A stretch of 64,000 bases of DNA from Thioalkalicoccus limnaeus (GCF_041197575.1 NZ_JBDKXB010000001.1:124001-188000), one strand, 5' to 3'. Shown: positions 16,958-25,803, counted from the stretch's first letter. Notes: generated by a model not told the origin, from the letters alone. Numbers and translations: made by a program.

Positions 16958-18154
16958 TCAGATGGACTCGACATGATCGCGGATCCGATGGGCGCCTTCG
17001 ACGCATTCGTCGAGCGTGGCCACCAGCGCCAGCCGCATCCGGCCGGACCCGGGGTCATGGCCCCCGATGGCCCGTGACAGGAAGGACCCGGGTAATACGG
17101 TGACATGCTGGTGCGCGAACAGGCCGCGTGCGAAGTCGGTGTCGGGGATCGGTGTCTTGGGCCACAGATAGAAGCCGGCGGCGGGGGCGGTGACATCCAG
17201 CGAGCCACCCAAGGCATCCAGGACCGCGGCGAACTTCTCCCGATACAGCCGACGGTTGATGATGACATGTTGTTCATCGTTCCAGGCGGCGATGCTCGCG
17301 TATTGGTGCTGCAGCGGCATCGCACAGCCATGATAGGTTCGGTATGTCAAGAAGCGCGCCAATATCTGCGCATCGCCGGCGACGAAACCAGAGCGCAGAC
17401 CCGGCGCATTCGAACGCTTCGATAGGCTGTGGAAGACCACGCAGCGCGAGAAGTCGTCGATCCCGACGGCCGCGGCCGCTTCGAGCAGGCCGGTCGGTGG
17501 TCGCGACTCGTCGAGGTAGATCTCCGCGTAGCACTCATCGGAGGCAATGACGAAGTCATGGCGTTGGGCCAGCAGGACCAGCTGTTCGAGTGTTGCGCGA
17601 TCGACGACCGCCCCGGTCGGGTTGCCGGGCGAACACAGGTACAGCAGCTGGCAGCGTTTCCATGTGGCCTCGGCGACAGCGGCGAAATCCGGGATGTAGC
17701 CGTTTTCGGCGCGACACGGCAAATAGTGCGGCTCGGCGCCGGCGAGCCAGGCCGCGCCCTCGTAGATCTGGTAGAAGGGGTTCGGCATCAGGACCAGGGG
17801 TGAGGAACCCCGGTCGACGATCGCCTGAGCAAAAGCGAACAGGGCCTCGCGGGTCCCGTTGACCGGCAGGACCTGCGTCTCGGCGTCGATCGGCGTGCGG
17901 TCCAACCCATAACGCCGGGTCAACCAGGTGGCAATCGCCTCGCGCAGTTCGACGAGCCCGCGCGTGGTCGGATAGACCGACAGCTTATCGAGCCGATCCG
18001 CGAGTGCTTGCCTGATCAGCGCCGGCGTTGGATGCTTCGGTTCACCGATCGACAGCGCGATATGGGCCTTGTCCGCTGGAGGTAGAAGGCCGCGCTTGAG
18101 TGTGGCGAGGCGCTCGAACGGATAGGGTTGGAGGTGGACCAGGTCCGAATTCAT
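16958..18154 (-). CDS. dapC: N-succinyl-L,L-diaminopimelate aminotransferase
   Basis: A 398-residue class I/II PLP aminotransferase. The sequence has LQPYPFERLATLKRG at the N-terminus, VNGTREALFAFAQAI, MPNPFYQIYEGAA, LCSPGNPTGAV, ASDECYAEIY and the PLP lysine in FHSLSKRSNAPGLRSGF, ending with RLALVATLDECVEGAHRI. The full pattern fits the DapC subfamily, which transaminates N-succinyl-2-amino-6-oxopimelate with glutamate. Position directly upstream of dapD supports this against other aminotransferase roles. It is about 58 bases downstream of the adenosine kinase gene on the same strand. Confidence 0.94.
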   Translation of the reverse strand: MNSDLVHLQPYPFERLATLKRGLLPPADKAHIALSIGEPKHPTPALIRQALADRLDKLSVYPTTRGLVELREAIATWLTRRYGLDRTPIDAETQVLPVNGTREALFAFAQAIVDRGSSPLVLMPNPFYQIYEGAAWLAGAEPHYLPCRAENGYIPDFAAVAEATWKRCQLLYLCSPGNPTGAVVDRATLEQLVLLAQRHDFVIASDECYAEIYLDESRPPTGLLEAAAAVGIDDFSRCVVFHSLSKRSNAPGLRSGFVAGDAQILARFLTYRTYHGCAMPLQHQYASIAAWNDEQHVIINRRLYREKFAAVLDALGGSLDVTAPAAGFYLWPKTPIPDTDFARGLFAHQHVTVLPGSFLSRAIGGHDPGSGRMRLALVATLDECVEGAHRIRDHVESI

Positions 18155-18212
18155 GCTGTGTCGCCGAATGGTGCTGATGGCTGGTCTGCCTCAGTCGCGG
18201 GGTCCTGAGCTG

Positions 18213-19202
18213 TCATGAGAACCGATGGAGCACGGCCTTGGTCTCGTCAGTCGGCAAGCGCGGGCCCAGGCTGGTGACGAGCTTGGCCGCGGCCGCGCAG
18301 GCCAGTTCGCCGGCACGCTGGTGACCCCAGCCCTGGGTCAGGCCGTGCAGAAAGGCGCCGGCGAACATGTCACCAGCCCCGACCGTGTCGACGGCCTGTA
18401 CTTTGACGGGCGGGATCTCGATCAGGTCCTGGCCGTCGTAGATCAGCGCCCCCTTCGGGCCACGGGTGATCGCGAACTCGCGCGCGATCCGCTTGAGCGC
18501 CTCGACCGTGGTGCCGAGATCCTGGCTGTCGGCCATGCCCATCGCCTCGGCCTCGTTGGCGAATAGCAGATCCACGCCGCCGCCGATCATCTCGAGCAGG
18601 CCGTCTTTGAAATACCGGACCATGTTCGGATCCGAAAGCGAGAAGGCCGTGCGGATTTGCGCCTCGTCGGCCCAGCTCTTCGCTTGGACGGCCGCGCGAC
18701 GGGCCGGCGTCGAGGTCACGAGGTAGCCCTCGGTGTAGAGGTAGTCGGCCTCGCGCAGCGCGTCGGAAACCAGTTCCCGCTCGGACAGCTCGCAACTGAT
18801 ACCGAGAAAGGTGCACATGGTCCGATCACTATCGGGGGTGACCAGTACGACGCAGCGTCCGGTGTGTCCGTCGTCGCGCTCGCATTGGTGATTGGTATCG
18901 ACGCCGGCGGCGATCAGGTCGTGCATGTAGAACTGCCCGAGCGCGTCGTCGGCCACTTTGCAGGAATAGAAGGTTTGCCCCCCGAACTGGTTGACCGCGA
19001 TGACGGTGTTCGCTGCGGAGCCGCCCGAGCCGCGCTTGTGGGGTCGTTCCGCCAGGTGGGCCATGATCTCCAATTGCCGCGCCTCGTCGACCAGCGTCAT
19101 GACCCCCTTGTCGATCTGGAGGCGTTCCAGATCCTCGACCGTGACCTCGTATTCCATGTCCACCAGGGCGTTGCCGATCGCATAGACGTGATACCTGCGC
19201 AT
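18213..19202 (-). CDS. PfkB-family adenosine kinase
   Basis: A 329-residue ribokinase-fold sugar kinase. It has YAIGNALVDMEYEV at the N-terminus, GGSAANTVIAVNQFGG, LFANEAEA in the middle and the PfkB signature VDTVGAGDMFAGAFLHGL near the C-terminus, with Asp of GAGD as catalytic base. This sequence type is usually annotated as adenosine kinase in Chromatiales and related lineages; the phosphorylated substrate (adenosine to AMP) is therefore a subfamily inference. ATG 19202 is used. It is upstream of dapC on the minus strand, and the 202 bases between it and the parvulin gene contain a strong hairpin. Confidence 0.85.
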   Translation of the reverse strand: MRRYHVYAIGNALVDMEYEVTVEDLERLQIDKGVMTLVDEARQLEIMAHLAERPHKRGSGGSAANTVIAVNQFGGQTFYSCKVADDALGQFYMHDLIAAGVDTNHQCERDDGHTGRCVVLVTPDSDRTMCTFLGISCELSERELVSDALREADYLYTEGYLVTSTPARRAAVQAKSWADEAQIRTAFSLSDPNMVRYFKDGLLEMIGGGVDLLFANEAEAMGMADSQDLGTTVEALKRIAREFAITRGPKGALIYDGQDLIEIPPVKVQAVDTVGAGDMFAGAFLHGLTQGWGHQRAGELACAAAAKLVTSLGPRLPTDETKAVLHRFS

Positions 19203-19370
19203 GATGACTCCTAAACAAGGGGTGAATTCGGTGTGCCGCGTGGTCGGCGCGACGCGGTCAGTTTACCGGATCCGCAGCGAATCTCGGCCGCCTGCCGTCG
19301 CGGGTCGAACCGCGTTGTTCGGGCGCTCGCCGGATCCGAGCGTGGGTTTTCCGGGCACGCCCGATCAGGT

Positions 19371-19395
19371 CCGGGCCGCCGGACCGGCGGCCCGG
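19371..19395 (-). terminator. Strong hairpin downstream of the parvulin gene
   Basis: A perfect 10-bp stem CCGGGCCGCC / GGCGGCCCGG with a 5-base loop begins just past the stop codon of the minus-strand isomerase gene. No T-run follows at once on the minus strand, so termination is likely Rho-assisted, or the stem protects the mRNA end. Confidence 0.5.
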
Positions 19396-19404
19396 TCACC
19401 GGCG

Positions 19405-20259
19405 CTAGTCGGCATCCGGCGTCTTGAGTTTGACGACTTCGGCGTTGAGATCGACCGTCGCCGCCGCGCGCAGATTCATGATGGTTTCCGCTACCTTATC
19501 CCGCTGCAGCGCATTGACGAGATACGGCCTGGCCTCGTCGAAGGTAGGGGGCTGAGCCTTGCGGGTCTCTTCGAGCAATATCACGTGCCACCCGAATTGG
19601 GTCCGAACCGGCTGCTTCGTGTAACGCCCTGGTGCGAGTTCCTGTAACGCCGCCGCGAAGGGTTGAACCATCTGGTCCGCGCTGAACCATTCGAGTTCAC
19701 CGCCCCGCTCGCCGGTCGGGCCGAGCGAGTGCCGACTGGCGAGTTCGGCGAAGGCCGCGCCCTTGTCGAGTTCGGCGATCAGTCGTTTCGCCTCCTCTTC
19801 ATCGTCGACCAGGATATGGCGAGCCTTGTACTCGGTGCGTTCGGCGTCGGCGACGAACAGTCTGTACGCCTCCTGCAACTCGGCATCACTGGGCGGTTGT
19901 TCCTGCGCGATCGATTGAATGGTCGCGTTGGACAGGATCTTGAGCTGCTGCAGGGCAAGGGCCTGGCGCACCTCGGCGTGCCGATCCAGGCCGCGCCGCT
20001 GGCCCTCCTGGGCCGCGACCACCAGGTTGACGAACTCGTTGAAGGCTTGTTCCTGGAAGTTCGAGGTGTTGGTTGCCTGCTCCTGTTGGAGCCGTTCGAA
20101 ATAGAACAGGCGAAAGAGATCCAGTGGCAACTCTTGACCGTTGATCGTCGCGATCAGGGTCTCGTCCGTCGGGGTGTCGGCGGCCCAGGGTGCCGCGATC
20201 GGCCAGGCGACGGCCAGGGTGAGGCTTGCAGCGAGTATCGTGGGACGCAACGTCTTCAT
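19405..20259 (-). CDS. Periplasmic parvulin-type peptidyl-prolyl isomerase
   Basis: The 284-residue protein has a signal peptide (MKTLRPTILAASLTLAVAWPIAAPWAA cleavage region), an N-terminal helical chaperone-like region (NEFVNLVVAAQEGQRRGL) of the SurA/PrsA kind, and one parvulin domain: YKARHILVDDEEEAKRLI, FAELASRHSLGPTGERGGELEWF and VRTQFGWHVILLEE. It should assist folding of exported proteins in the periplasm. It lies directly downstream of yciI on the same strand; the pair yciI plus a PpiC-like gene is a common arrangement in gammaproteobacteria, usually with yciB in front, which is absent here. Confidence 0.92.
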   Translation of the reverse strand: MKTLRPTILAASLTLAVAWPIAAPWAADTPTDETLIATINGQELPLDLFRLFYFERLQQEQATNTSNFQEQAFNEFVNLVVAAQEGQRRGLDRHAEVRQALALQQLKILSNATIQSIAQEQPPSDAELQEAYRLFVADAERTEYKARHILVDDEEEAKRLIAELDKGAAFAELASRHSLGPTGERGGELEWFSADQMVQPFAAALQELAPGRYTKQPVRTQFGWHVILLEETRKAQPPTFDEARPYLVNALQRDKVAETIMNLRAAATVDLNAEVVKLKTPDAD

Positions 20260-20304
20260 CGATTGGGGTTCCTAGGGAATCGGTTTTGGTCGGGTCGAGA
20301 CAGG

Positions 20305-20607
20305 TCAGGCGGGTAATACCTTCACAAAGGGTTTGACGGAGATGTGTTCGTAGACGCCGGCCTGAACATAGGGGTCGGCCGCGGCCCAGGCCTGGGCCGT
20401 GGCCAGATCGGGGAACTCGGCGATGATCAGGGAGCCGGTCATTCCGGCCGGTCCGGGGTCCGGGCTGTCGACTGCCGGGTGCGGCCCAGCGACCAACAGA
20501 CGCCCGTCATCCTGCAGCTGTCGCAGTCGTTCCAGATGAGCCGGGCGGGCCGCTTGGCGCGCGCTCGAACTGTCAGGCCGATCCTGAGCGATGATCGCGT
20601 AATACAC
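20305..20607 (-). CDS. yciI: YciI family protein
   Basis: A 100-residue protein of the YciI ferredoxin-like fold: MYYAIIAQDRPDS at the start, HLERLRQLQDDGRLLVAGPHPA in the centre, GSLIIAEFPDLATAQAWAAADPYVQAGVYEHISVKPF at the end, with the conserved His and Asp of the putative active site (RPAHLERL, DPY). Family function is not firmly known. It is 46 bases upstream of the parvulin gene and probably co-transcribed. The yciB gene that often precedes it is missing; a palindrome (20700-20726) and a plus-strand PHP gene lie upstream. Confidence 0.92.
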   Translation of the reverse strand: MYYAIIAQDRPDSSSARQAARPAHLERLRQLQDDGRLLVAGPHPAVDSPDPGPAGMTGSLIIAEFPDLATAQAWAAADPYVQAGVYEHISVKPFVKVLPA

Positions 20608-20699
20608 CTCGGTGAGTCTCCTTCTGTTGAATCGGAGAGCCAGTGGCTGGCTCGTCTCCCGGCCCTGTTCGACCCTCAGCGGTGGCCCCCGGTTCTTAA

Positions 20700-20726
20700 G
20701 GGCACCGTGAAAATTTCACGATGCCC
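20700..20726. repeat. 27-base near-perfect palindrome in a divergent promoter region
   Basis: The 13-base arms GGGCACCGTGAAA and TTTCACGATGCCC flank a single central A and match with one mismatch. It lies between divergent yciI (start 20607) and the PHP gene (start 20878), about 90 and 150 bases from them. No T-run follows, so an operator for a dimeric regulator is as likely as a terminator. Confidence 0.55.
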
Positions 20727-20877
20727 GGGCGGAGCACGGAGGCCTCTTGGAAAAGGTCCTGGGTGATTTTTCAAGGTCGCCTCGAGGAAGGCGCCGCTCG
20801 GATCGTCAGGCGTGTCCTTCGCCTGGCCGAACGAGGGCAACCAACACCGGTAAGGCGATCTGAAGTAGAATCGAAAA

Positions 20878-21747
20878 ATGAACAGGATTCCGGATCTGCA
20901 CAGCCATTCCACGGCCTCCGACGGCACCCTGACGCCTGAACAGCTGGTGATCCGGGCGTGGGCCGCCGGGGTCGAGGTCTTGGCGCTGACGGACCATGAT
21001 ACCACCGCTGGCTTGGGCGCGGCGGCGTCGGCTGCGGCCACCTGCGGTTTGGTCCTGGTTCCCGGCGTCGAGGTCTCGGTGACCTGGGGTGGGCGCACGG
21101 TTCACGTCGTCGGGCTGCACATCGACACGCATTGTCCTGAGCTCGCGCAGGGGCTGGCGGGATTGCGCGCCTATCGCGACTGGCGGGCGCAGGAGATCGG
21201 GCGGTGCCTCGCCCGCTGCGGGATCGCCGGGGCGTATGACGGGGCACTGGCCTTCGCTCGGGGTCCCTTGATCGGCCGCACCCACTTTGCCCGTTTCATC
21301 GTGCAACAGGGGCGGGCCAAGAACGTCGCCGACGTCTTCAAGCACTTTCTGGTGCGCGGCAAACCCGGCCATGTCCCGGGCGATTGGGCGACGCTGGAGG
21401 ACGCCGTGTCCTGGATCCTTGCGGCGGGCGGTCAAGCCGTGATCGCGCACCCGGGTCGCTACGGTTTCAAGCGCGCCAAGATGCGCGAACTGTTGGGCGG
21501 CTTCCGCGAGCTCGGCGGGGTGGGCGTCGAGGTGATCTCCGGCAGCCATAGCCGTGACGATGCCTTCGTCTTTGCCCGGTGGGCGCGCGACATGCGGTTG
21601 CTTGCATCGGCCGGCAGCGATTATCACGGTCCCGAGGAGGCTTGGATCGAGCTTGGGCGTCTGCCGGCCCTGCCACCGGGTTGCACGCCGATCTGGGCGG
21701 ATTGGACGAATGGGTTGCACGGGCAGCGAGCCGTGGGTTTTTCCTGA
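20878..21747 (+). CDS. yciV: PHP-domain 5'-3' exoribonuclease RNase AM (YciV)
   Basis: A 289-residue PHP-fold metallo-phosphoesterase. Metal ligands are visible in DLHSHSTASDG (residues 6-16), LTDHDTTAG, PGVEVS, the IAHPGRY block and SAGSDYHGP, in the order expected for the YciV/TrpH group. E. coli YciV (RNase AM) removes extra 5' nucleotides from ribosomal RNA precursors and degrades RNA 5'-3'; transfer of this role is by homology. ATG 20878 follows AAGTAGAATCGAAAA, a weak ribosome-binding region. It is immediately followed by yciO (22 bases), the same pair as in E. coli. Confidence 0.93.
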   Translation: MNRIPDLHSHSTASDGTLTPEQLVIRAWAAGVEVLALTDHDTTAGLGAAASAAATCGLVLVPGVEVSVTWGGRTVHVVGLHIDTHCPELAQGLAGLRAYRDWRAQEIGRCLARCGIAGAYDGALAFARGPLIGRTHFARFIVQQGRAKNVADVFKHFLVRGKPGHVPGDWATLEDAVSWILAAGGQAVIAHPGRYGFKRAKMRELLGGFRELGGVGVEVISGSHSRDDAFVFARWARDMRLLASAGSDYHGPEEAWIELGRLPALPPGCTPIWADWTNGLHGQRAVGFS

Positions 21748-21769
21748 CGCCAGGCGATGGGGGCCGGGC

Positions 21770-22393
21770 ATGGCGCAGTTTTTTCAGATCCACCCGCAGA
21801 ATCCGCAGCCGCGGCTGATCCGCCGCGTGGTCGAAATCCTGCTCGATGGGGGTGTCATTGTCTATCCGACGGATTCCTCTTATGCGTTGGGTTGCCAAAT
21901 CGGCGAGAAAGGGGCGATGGAGCGGATCCGGCGCCTTCGTCGGCTCGACGACAAACACAACTTCACGCTGGTGTGCCGTGACTTGTCGGAGATCACCAGT
22001 TACGCGAAGATCGACAACCAGGGGTTTCGCTTGCTGAAGGTGGTGACCCCCGGCCCCTACACGCTGATCTATCAGGCGACCAAACAGGTACCGCGGCGCC
22101 TGTTGCACCCCAAGCGCAAGACGATCGGCCTGCGGGTGCCCGACAACGAGATCTGCCGAGCCTTGCTCGCGGCGCTCGACCAGCCGATCCTGAGTTCGAC
22201 CTTGATCCTGCCCGGCGATGACCGGCCCTTGACCGATCCCGATGATATGCGCGAGCGGCTCGATCACGAGGTCGATGTGATCATCGATGGCGGGTTTTGC
22301 GGTCTGGAGGCGACCACGGTCGTCGACATGACGCAGGACGCCCCGGTAGTGTTGCGCGTCGGCAAAGGCGATCCGAGGCTCTTCGAGGAATAG
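21770..22393 (+). CDS. yciO: Sua5/YciO/YrdC-family protein YciO
   Basis: A 207-residue YrdC-like domain protein. It contains QPRLIRRVVEILLDGGVIVYPTDSSYALGC (substrate-binding start of the fold), RIRRLRRLDDKHNFTL, TPGPYTLIYQATKQVPRRL and KRKTIGLRVPDN. It belongs to the YciO branch; members of the parent family make threonylcarbamoyl-AMP for tRNA t6A37, but YciO is a weak or distinct enzyme in E. coli, so the exact role is open. The true TsaC would be elsewhere. ATG 21770 is used. It follows yciV and precedes the site-2 protease, in one apparent operon. Confidence 0.92.
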   Translation: MAQFFQIHPQNPQPRLIRRVVEILLDGGVIVYPTDSSYALGCQIGEKGAMERIRRLRRLDDKHNFTLVCRDLSEITSYAKIDNQGFRLLKVVTPGPYTLIYQATKQVPRRLLHPKRKTIGLRVPDNEICRALLAALDQPILSSTLILPGDDRPLTDPDDMRERLDHEVDVIIDGGFCGLEATTVVDMTQDAPVVLRVGKGDPRLFEE

Positions 22394-22417
22394 CGCGGCG
22401 CGCCGTATAATCCGGAC

Positions 22418-23107
22418 GTGGAGCCCATCAACAGCATCCAGCTCGCGGCCATTTTGGCCATCCCGGTCCTCTTTGCGATCACGGCGCACGAGGCGGCCCA
22501 TGGCTGGGCGGCGAACCGTCTCGGGGATCCGACGGCCCTGCGCCTCGGGCGCGTGACCTTCAACCCGCTCAAGCATATCGACGCGCTGGGAACCCTGGTC
22601 GTGCCGATCCTGACCCTGATGCTGGCCGGTTTCCTGTTCGGTTGGGCGAAACCGGTCCCGGTCGATTGGCGCAACCTGCGCGCGCCGCGGCGGGACATGG
22701 CGCTGGTGGCGCTGGCTGGGCCAGGTGCGAATCTGGTCATGGCCCTGTTCTGGGGTCTGGTGGTCACGCTGAGTCTCGGTCTTGGCGATCAGTGGCCCTG
22801 GCTGACGGCGCCTTTACTGCTGATGGGCGCCGCCGGTGTCCTGATCAATGTGCTGCTGATGGTGCTCAATCTGTTTCCGTTGCCGCCGTTGGACGGCGGT
22901 CGGATACTGACCGCGCTGCTGCCGCCGCGCCTTGCGATCGGTTTCGCCCGGATCGAGCCGTTCGGCCTGGTTCTCTTGGTGCTTCTGCTGGTGTTCGGCT
23001 TGTTGGGTGCGGTGCTGTGGCCCGCGATGATGGCCGTCATCAGCCTGCTGCCGGGCGGCGATGCCGCGATGGCGATCGTGCTGGATCGGTTCGGCCGATC
23101 CGGCTAG
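22418..23107 (+). CDS. Site-2 protease family (M50) membrane metalloprotease
   Basis: A 229-residue polytopic protein. The zinc-protease motif HEAAH (HExxH) lies in the first membrane segments (FAITAHEAAHGWAANRLGD), and the third zinc ligand is in NLFPLPPLDGGRIL (the DG/NPDG motif) near residue 160. It lacks PDZ domains, so it belongs to the short M50B type rather than RseP. It would cleave within the inner membrane; substrates are unknown. The start is GTG 22418, unusually placed only seven bases after a TATAAT hexamer (22406-22411). It is between yciO and trpS on the same strand, a common gammaproteobacterial order. Confidence 0.93.
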   Translation: MEPINSIQLAAILAIPVLFAITAHEAAHGWAANRLGDPTALRLGRVTFNPLKHIDALGTLVVPILTLMLAGFLFGWAKPVPVDWRNLRAPRRDMALVALAGPGANLVMALFWGLVVTLSLGLGDQWPWLTAPLLLMGAAGVLINVLLMVLNLFPLPPLDGGRILTALLPPRLAIGFARIEPFGLVLLVLLLVFGLLGAVLWPAMMAVISLLPGGDAAMAIVLDRFGRSG

Positions 23108-23136
23108 TTCTGTCGAACCAAAGAGGAAGAGAATTC

Positions 23137-24354
23137 TTGGCCCCCGCGACTGCACAACATGCCCGTGTCCTGTCTGGTATGCGACCGACAGGGCGTCTCC
23201 ACCTCGGCCATTATCATGGTGTCTTGAAGAATTGGCTGGAATTGCAGCACGAGTTCGAGTGCTTCTTCTTCGTGGCCGATTGGCATGCGTTGACGACCCA
23301 TTACGAGGATCCTTCGGTGATCCCGGGCAGCACCGAAGAGATGGTCATCGACTGGCTCGCCGCCGGCATCAACCCCGGATCGGCGACGCTCTTCATCCAG
23401 TCGCGCATCCCGGAACACGCCGAGCTTCATCTGCTGCTGTCGATGATCACGCCGCTCGGCTGGTTGGAGCGGGTACCGAGCTACAAGGACCAGCAGGAGC
23501 GGCTGAAGGAGCGTGACCTGGCGACGTACGGTTTTCTCGGCTACCCCTTGCTTCAGAGCGCGGATATCCTGATCTACAAGGCCGGCCAAGTGCCGGTGGG
23601 CGAGGATCAGGTTGCCCATGTGGAGTTGACCCGCGAGGTGGCGCGGCGCTTCAACCACATCTATGGACGCGAGCCCGATTTCGCCGACAAGGCCGAGCAG
23701 GCCAAGCGCAAGATGGGTAAGAAGAACGCCCAGCTGTTCGACCGGCTGCGGCGGGCCTACCAGGAGCAGGGCGATCAGGAGGCCCTGGAGGTCGCCCGCG
23801 CGTTGCTGGACGGCCAAGGCAATATCACGATCGGCGATCGGGAGCGCCTGTTCGGCTATCTCGAAGGCAGCGGCCGGGTCATTCTGCCGGAACCGCAACC
23901 GCTCTTGACCCGTGCCTCGAAGATGCCCGGCCTCGACGGGCAAAAGATGTCCAAATCCTATAACAACACGATCGCGCTGCGCGACGACCCGGCGATGATC
24001 GAAAAGGCCCTGCGCACGATGCCGACCGATCCGCAACGGGTCCGCCGCACCGACCCGGGTGAACCGGAAAAATGCCCCGTGTGGGCCTTTCATCAGGTCT
24101 ACTCGGGGGATCCGGTGCGAGCCTGGGTCCAGCAAGGTTGTCGTAGCGCCGGCATCGGTTGCCTCGAGTGCAAGCAACCGGTCATCGATGCGGTGCTCGC
24201 CGAGTTGGCCCCGATCCAGCGACGCGCCGAGGAGTATGCCCAGCAGCCGGAGCTCGTGCGTAGCGTCATCAACGAAGGTTGCGAGCGTGCCCGGGCAGTC
24301 GCGCGGGAAACCCTCGATGAGGTCCGCCATGCTATGTCGCTGATCACGGTCTGA
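23137..24354 (+). CDS. trpS: Tryptophanyl-tRNA synthetase
   Basis: A 405-residue class Ic aminoacyl-tRNA synthetase. The HIGH-equivalent is TGRLHLGHYHG close to the N-terminus, the KMSKS loop is GQKMSKSYNN, and FVADWHALTTHY lines the active site. A long insertion between these (roughly KKNAQLFDRLRRAYQEQGDQ to RVILPEPQPLL) makes it longer than the E. coli enzyme (334) and is typical of TrpS in several proteobacteria. The start is probably TTG 23137, since AGAGGAAGAG lies just upstream and any downstream ATG would delete the start of the Rossmann fold. scpA follows after four bases. Confidence 0.95.
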   Translation: MAPATAQHARVLSGMRPTGRLHLGHYHGVLKNWLELQHEFECFFFVADWHALTTHYEDPSVIPGSTEEMVIDWLAAGINPGSATLFIQSRIPEHAELHLLLSMITPLGWLERVPSYKDQQERLKERDLATYGFLGYPLLQSADILIYKAGQVPVGEDQVAHVELTREVARRFNHIYGREPDFADKAEQAKRKMGKKNAQLFDRLRRAYQEQGDQEALEVARALLDGQGNITIGDRERLFGYLEGSGRVILPEPQPLLTRASKMPGLDGQKMSKSYNNTIALRDDPAMIEKALRTMPTDPQRVRRTDPGEPEKCPVWAFHQVYSGDPVRAWVQQGCRSAGIGCLECKQPVIDAVLAELAPIQRRAEEYAQQPELVRSVINEGCERARAVARETLDEVRHAMSLITV

Positions 24355-24358
24355 ACCC

Positions 24359-25201
24359 GTGGTGCGGGAGGAATGCGTCGGGCCAGCAGAGGGGGAGCGG
24401 ACCGACGGCGGACCGACGGTGGTCCCCTTTGCCGTGGTCCTCGGTGCACCGCTGTTCAAGTTGCCGGAGGATCTCTATATCCCGCCGGATGCATTGGAGG
24501 TCTTCCTCGAAACCTTCGAAGGTCCCCTCGATCTGTTGCTCTATCTGATCAAACGGCAAAACCTCGATATCCTGGATATCCCGATCGCGCGCATCACCGA
24601 GCAGTACATGGAATACGTCGAGCTGATGAAGCAGGCCCGCTTGGAGCTCGCGGCCGAGTATCTGGTGATGGCCGCGATGCTGGCCGAGATCAAGTCGCGG
24701 ATGCTGTTGCCCCGTCCGGCTCAGGATCATGACGAGGATCAGGATCCGCGTGCCGAGTTGATCCGGCGTTTGCAGGAATACGAGCGTTTCCGGCAGGCGG
24801 CGTTGGATATCGATGCCTTGCCGCGCCTCGATCGCGATCATTACCAGACCCGCGTTGCGGTTCCGACGGATCGGATTCGCCGGATCCCTCCCGATGTCGC
24901 GTTGCACGAATTGCTCGGCGCGCTCCGCGATGTGATCGCGCGCGAGGGCCTGTTCGCGAGCCATCGCGTCGAACGCGAGGCCTTGTCGGTTCGAGAGCGC
25001 ATGACGCGCATCCTGGAGCGGCTCTCCGCCGGCGGCTTCGTCTCCTTCGTCGAGCTGCTCGACGCCCGTGAGGGACGCGCCGGTCTGGTCGTCACCTTTC
25101 TTGCCGTGCTCGAATTGGTCAAGGACGCGACGCTCGAGTTGGTGCAATCCGAGCCCAGTGCGATGCTCCATGTGCGTCCGCGTCGCTCCGAGGCCCTATG
25201 A
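24359..25201 (+). CDS. scpA: Segregation and condensation protein A
   Basis: A 280-residue kleisin that bridges SMC heads in the bacterial condensin complex. It carries the characteristic LETFEGPLDLLLYLIKRQNLDILDIPIARITEQYMEYVELM, then LELAAEYLVMAAMLAEIKSRMLLPRP, and a C-terminal winged-helix region with VSFVELL. GTG 24359 gives an N-terminal extension of about 40 residues before the conserved core, which is usual in this lineage; the exact start is uncertain. It is four bases after trpS and overlaps scpB (ATGA at 25198), so the three genes are co-transcribed. The SMC partner gene is not in the window. Confidence 0.95.
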   Translation: MVREECVGPAEGERTDGGPTVVPFAVVLGAPLFKLPEDLYIPPDALEVFLETFEGPLDLLLYLIKRQNLDILDIPIARITEQYMEYVELMKQARLELAAEYLVMAAMLAEIKSRMLLPRPAQDHDEDQDPRAELIRRLQEYERFRQAALDIDALPRLDRDHYQTRVAVPTDRIRRIPPDVALHELLGALRDVIAREGLFASHRVEREALSVRERMTRILERLSAGGFVSFVELLDAREGRAGLVVTFLAVLELVKDATLELVQSEPSAMLHVRPRRSEAL

Positions 25202-25803
25202 CCCGGCCCCCGCTTGAACACATCATCGAGGCGGCCTTGCTGGCGGCCGGTCAACCACTGACTCTCGATCGCTTGCTGGGTCTGTTCGGCGACGACGAGC
25301 GCCCCGCCCGGGAGGCCGTGCTGGACGCGCTGGCCGCGCTGGATCGCGACTATCGCCACCGCGGTCTCGAGTTGGTCGAGGTGGCAGGGGGTTACCGAGT
25401 CCAGGTGCGGCGCGAGGTGGCGCCTTGGGTGGCGCGTCTGTGGGACGAGAAACCGGGCCGTTACTCGCGGGCCCTGCTCGAGACCTTGGCGCTGATCGCG
25501 TACCGCCAGCCGATCACCCGCGGCGAGATCGAAGAGATTCGGGGGGTGGTCGTCAGCACCAATATCATGCGGACCCTGCTCGAGCGGGAATGGGTGCGTA
25601 TCGTGGGCCATCGTGACGCGCCAGGACGCCCAGCGCTGTTCGGCACGACGCGCCAATTCCTCGACTATTTCGGTCTGCGCTCGCTCAATGAGCTGCCGCC
25701 GCTGGCCGAGTTACGGTCGCTCGATGCCATCGCGGCCGAGCGGCCTGAGTTTGGCATGCCGACCCAGGCCATCGCCCATGCTCAGCCCGAGGAGGCCGAT
25801 TGA
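25198..25803 (+). CDS. scpB: Segregation and condensation protein B
   Basis: A 201-residue ScpB with two winged-helix units: HIIEAALLAAGQPLTLDRLLGLF at the start, the central GLELVEVAGGYRVQVR, then LSRALLETLALIAYRQPITRGEIEEIRGV-like text (here YSRALLETLALIAYRQPITR), and GRPALFGTTRQFLDYFGL near the end. ScpB dimers bind ScpA in the condensin complex. ATG overlaps the scpA stop by four bases. rluB, which often follows in gammaproteobacteria, is not here; instead 224 bases without a gene lead to tRNA-Leu. Confidence 0.96.
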   Translation: MTRPPLEHIIEAALLAAGQPLTLDRLLGLFGDDERPAREAVLDALAALDRDYRHRGLELVEVAGGYRVQVRREVAPWVARLWDEKPGRYSRALLETLALIAYRQPITRGEIEEIRGVVVSTNIMRTLLEREWVRIVGHRDAPGRPALFGTTRQFLDYFGLRSLNELPPLAELRSLDAIAAERPEFGMPTQAIAHAQPEEAD

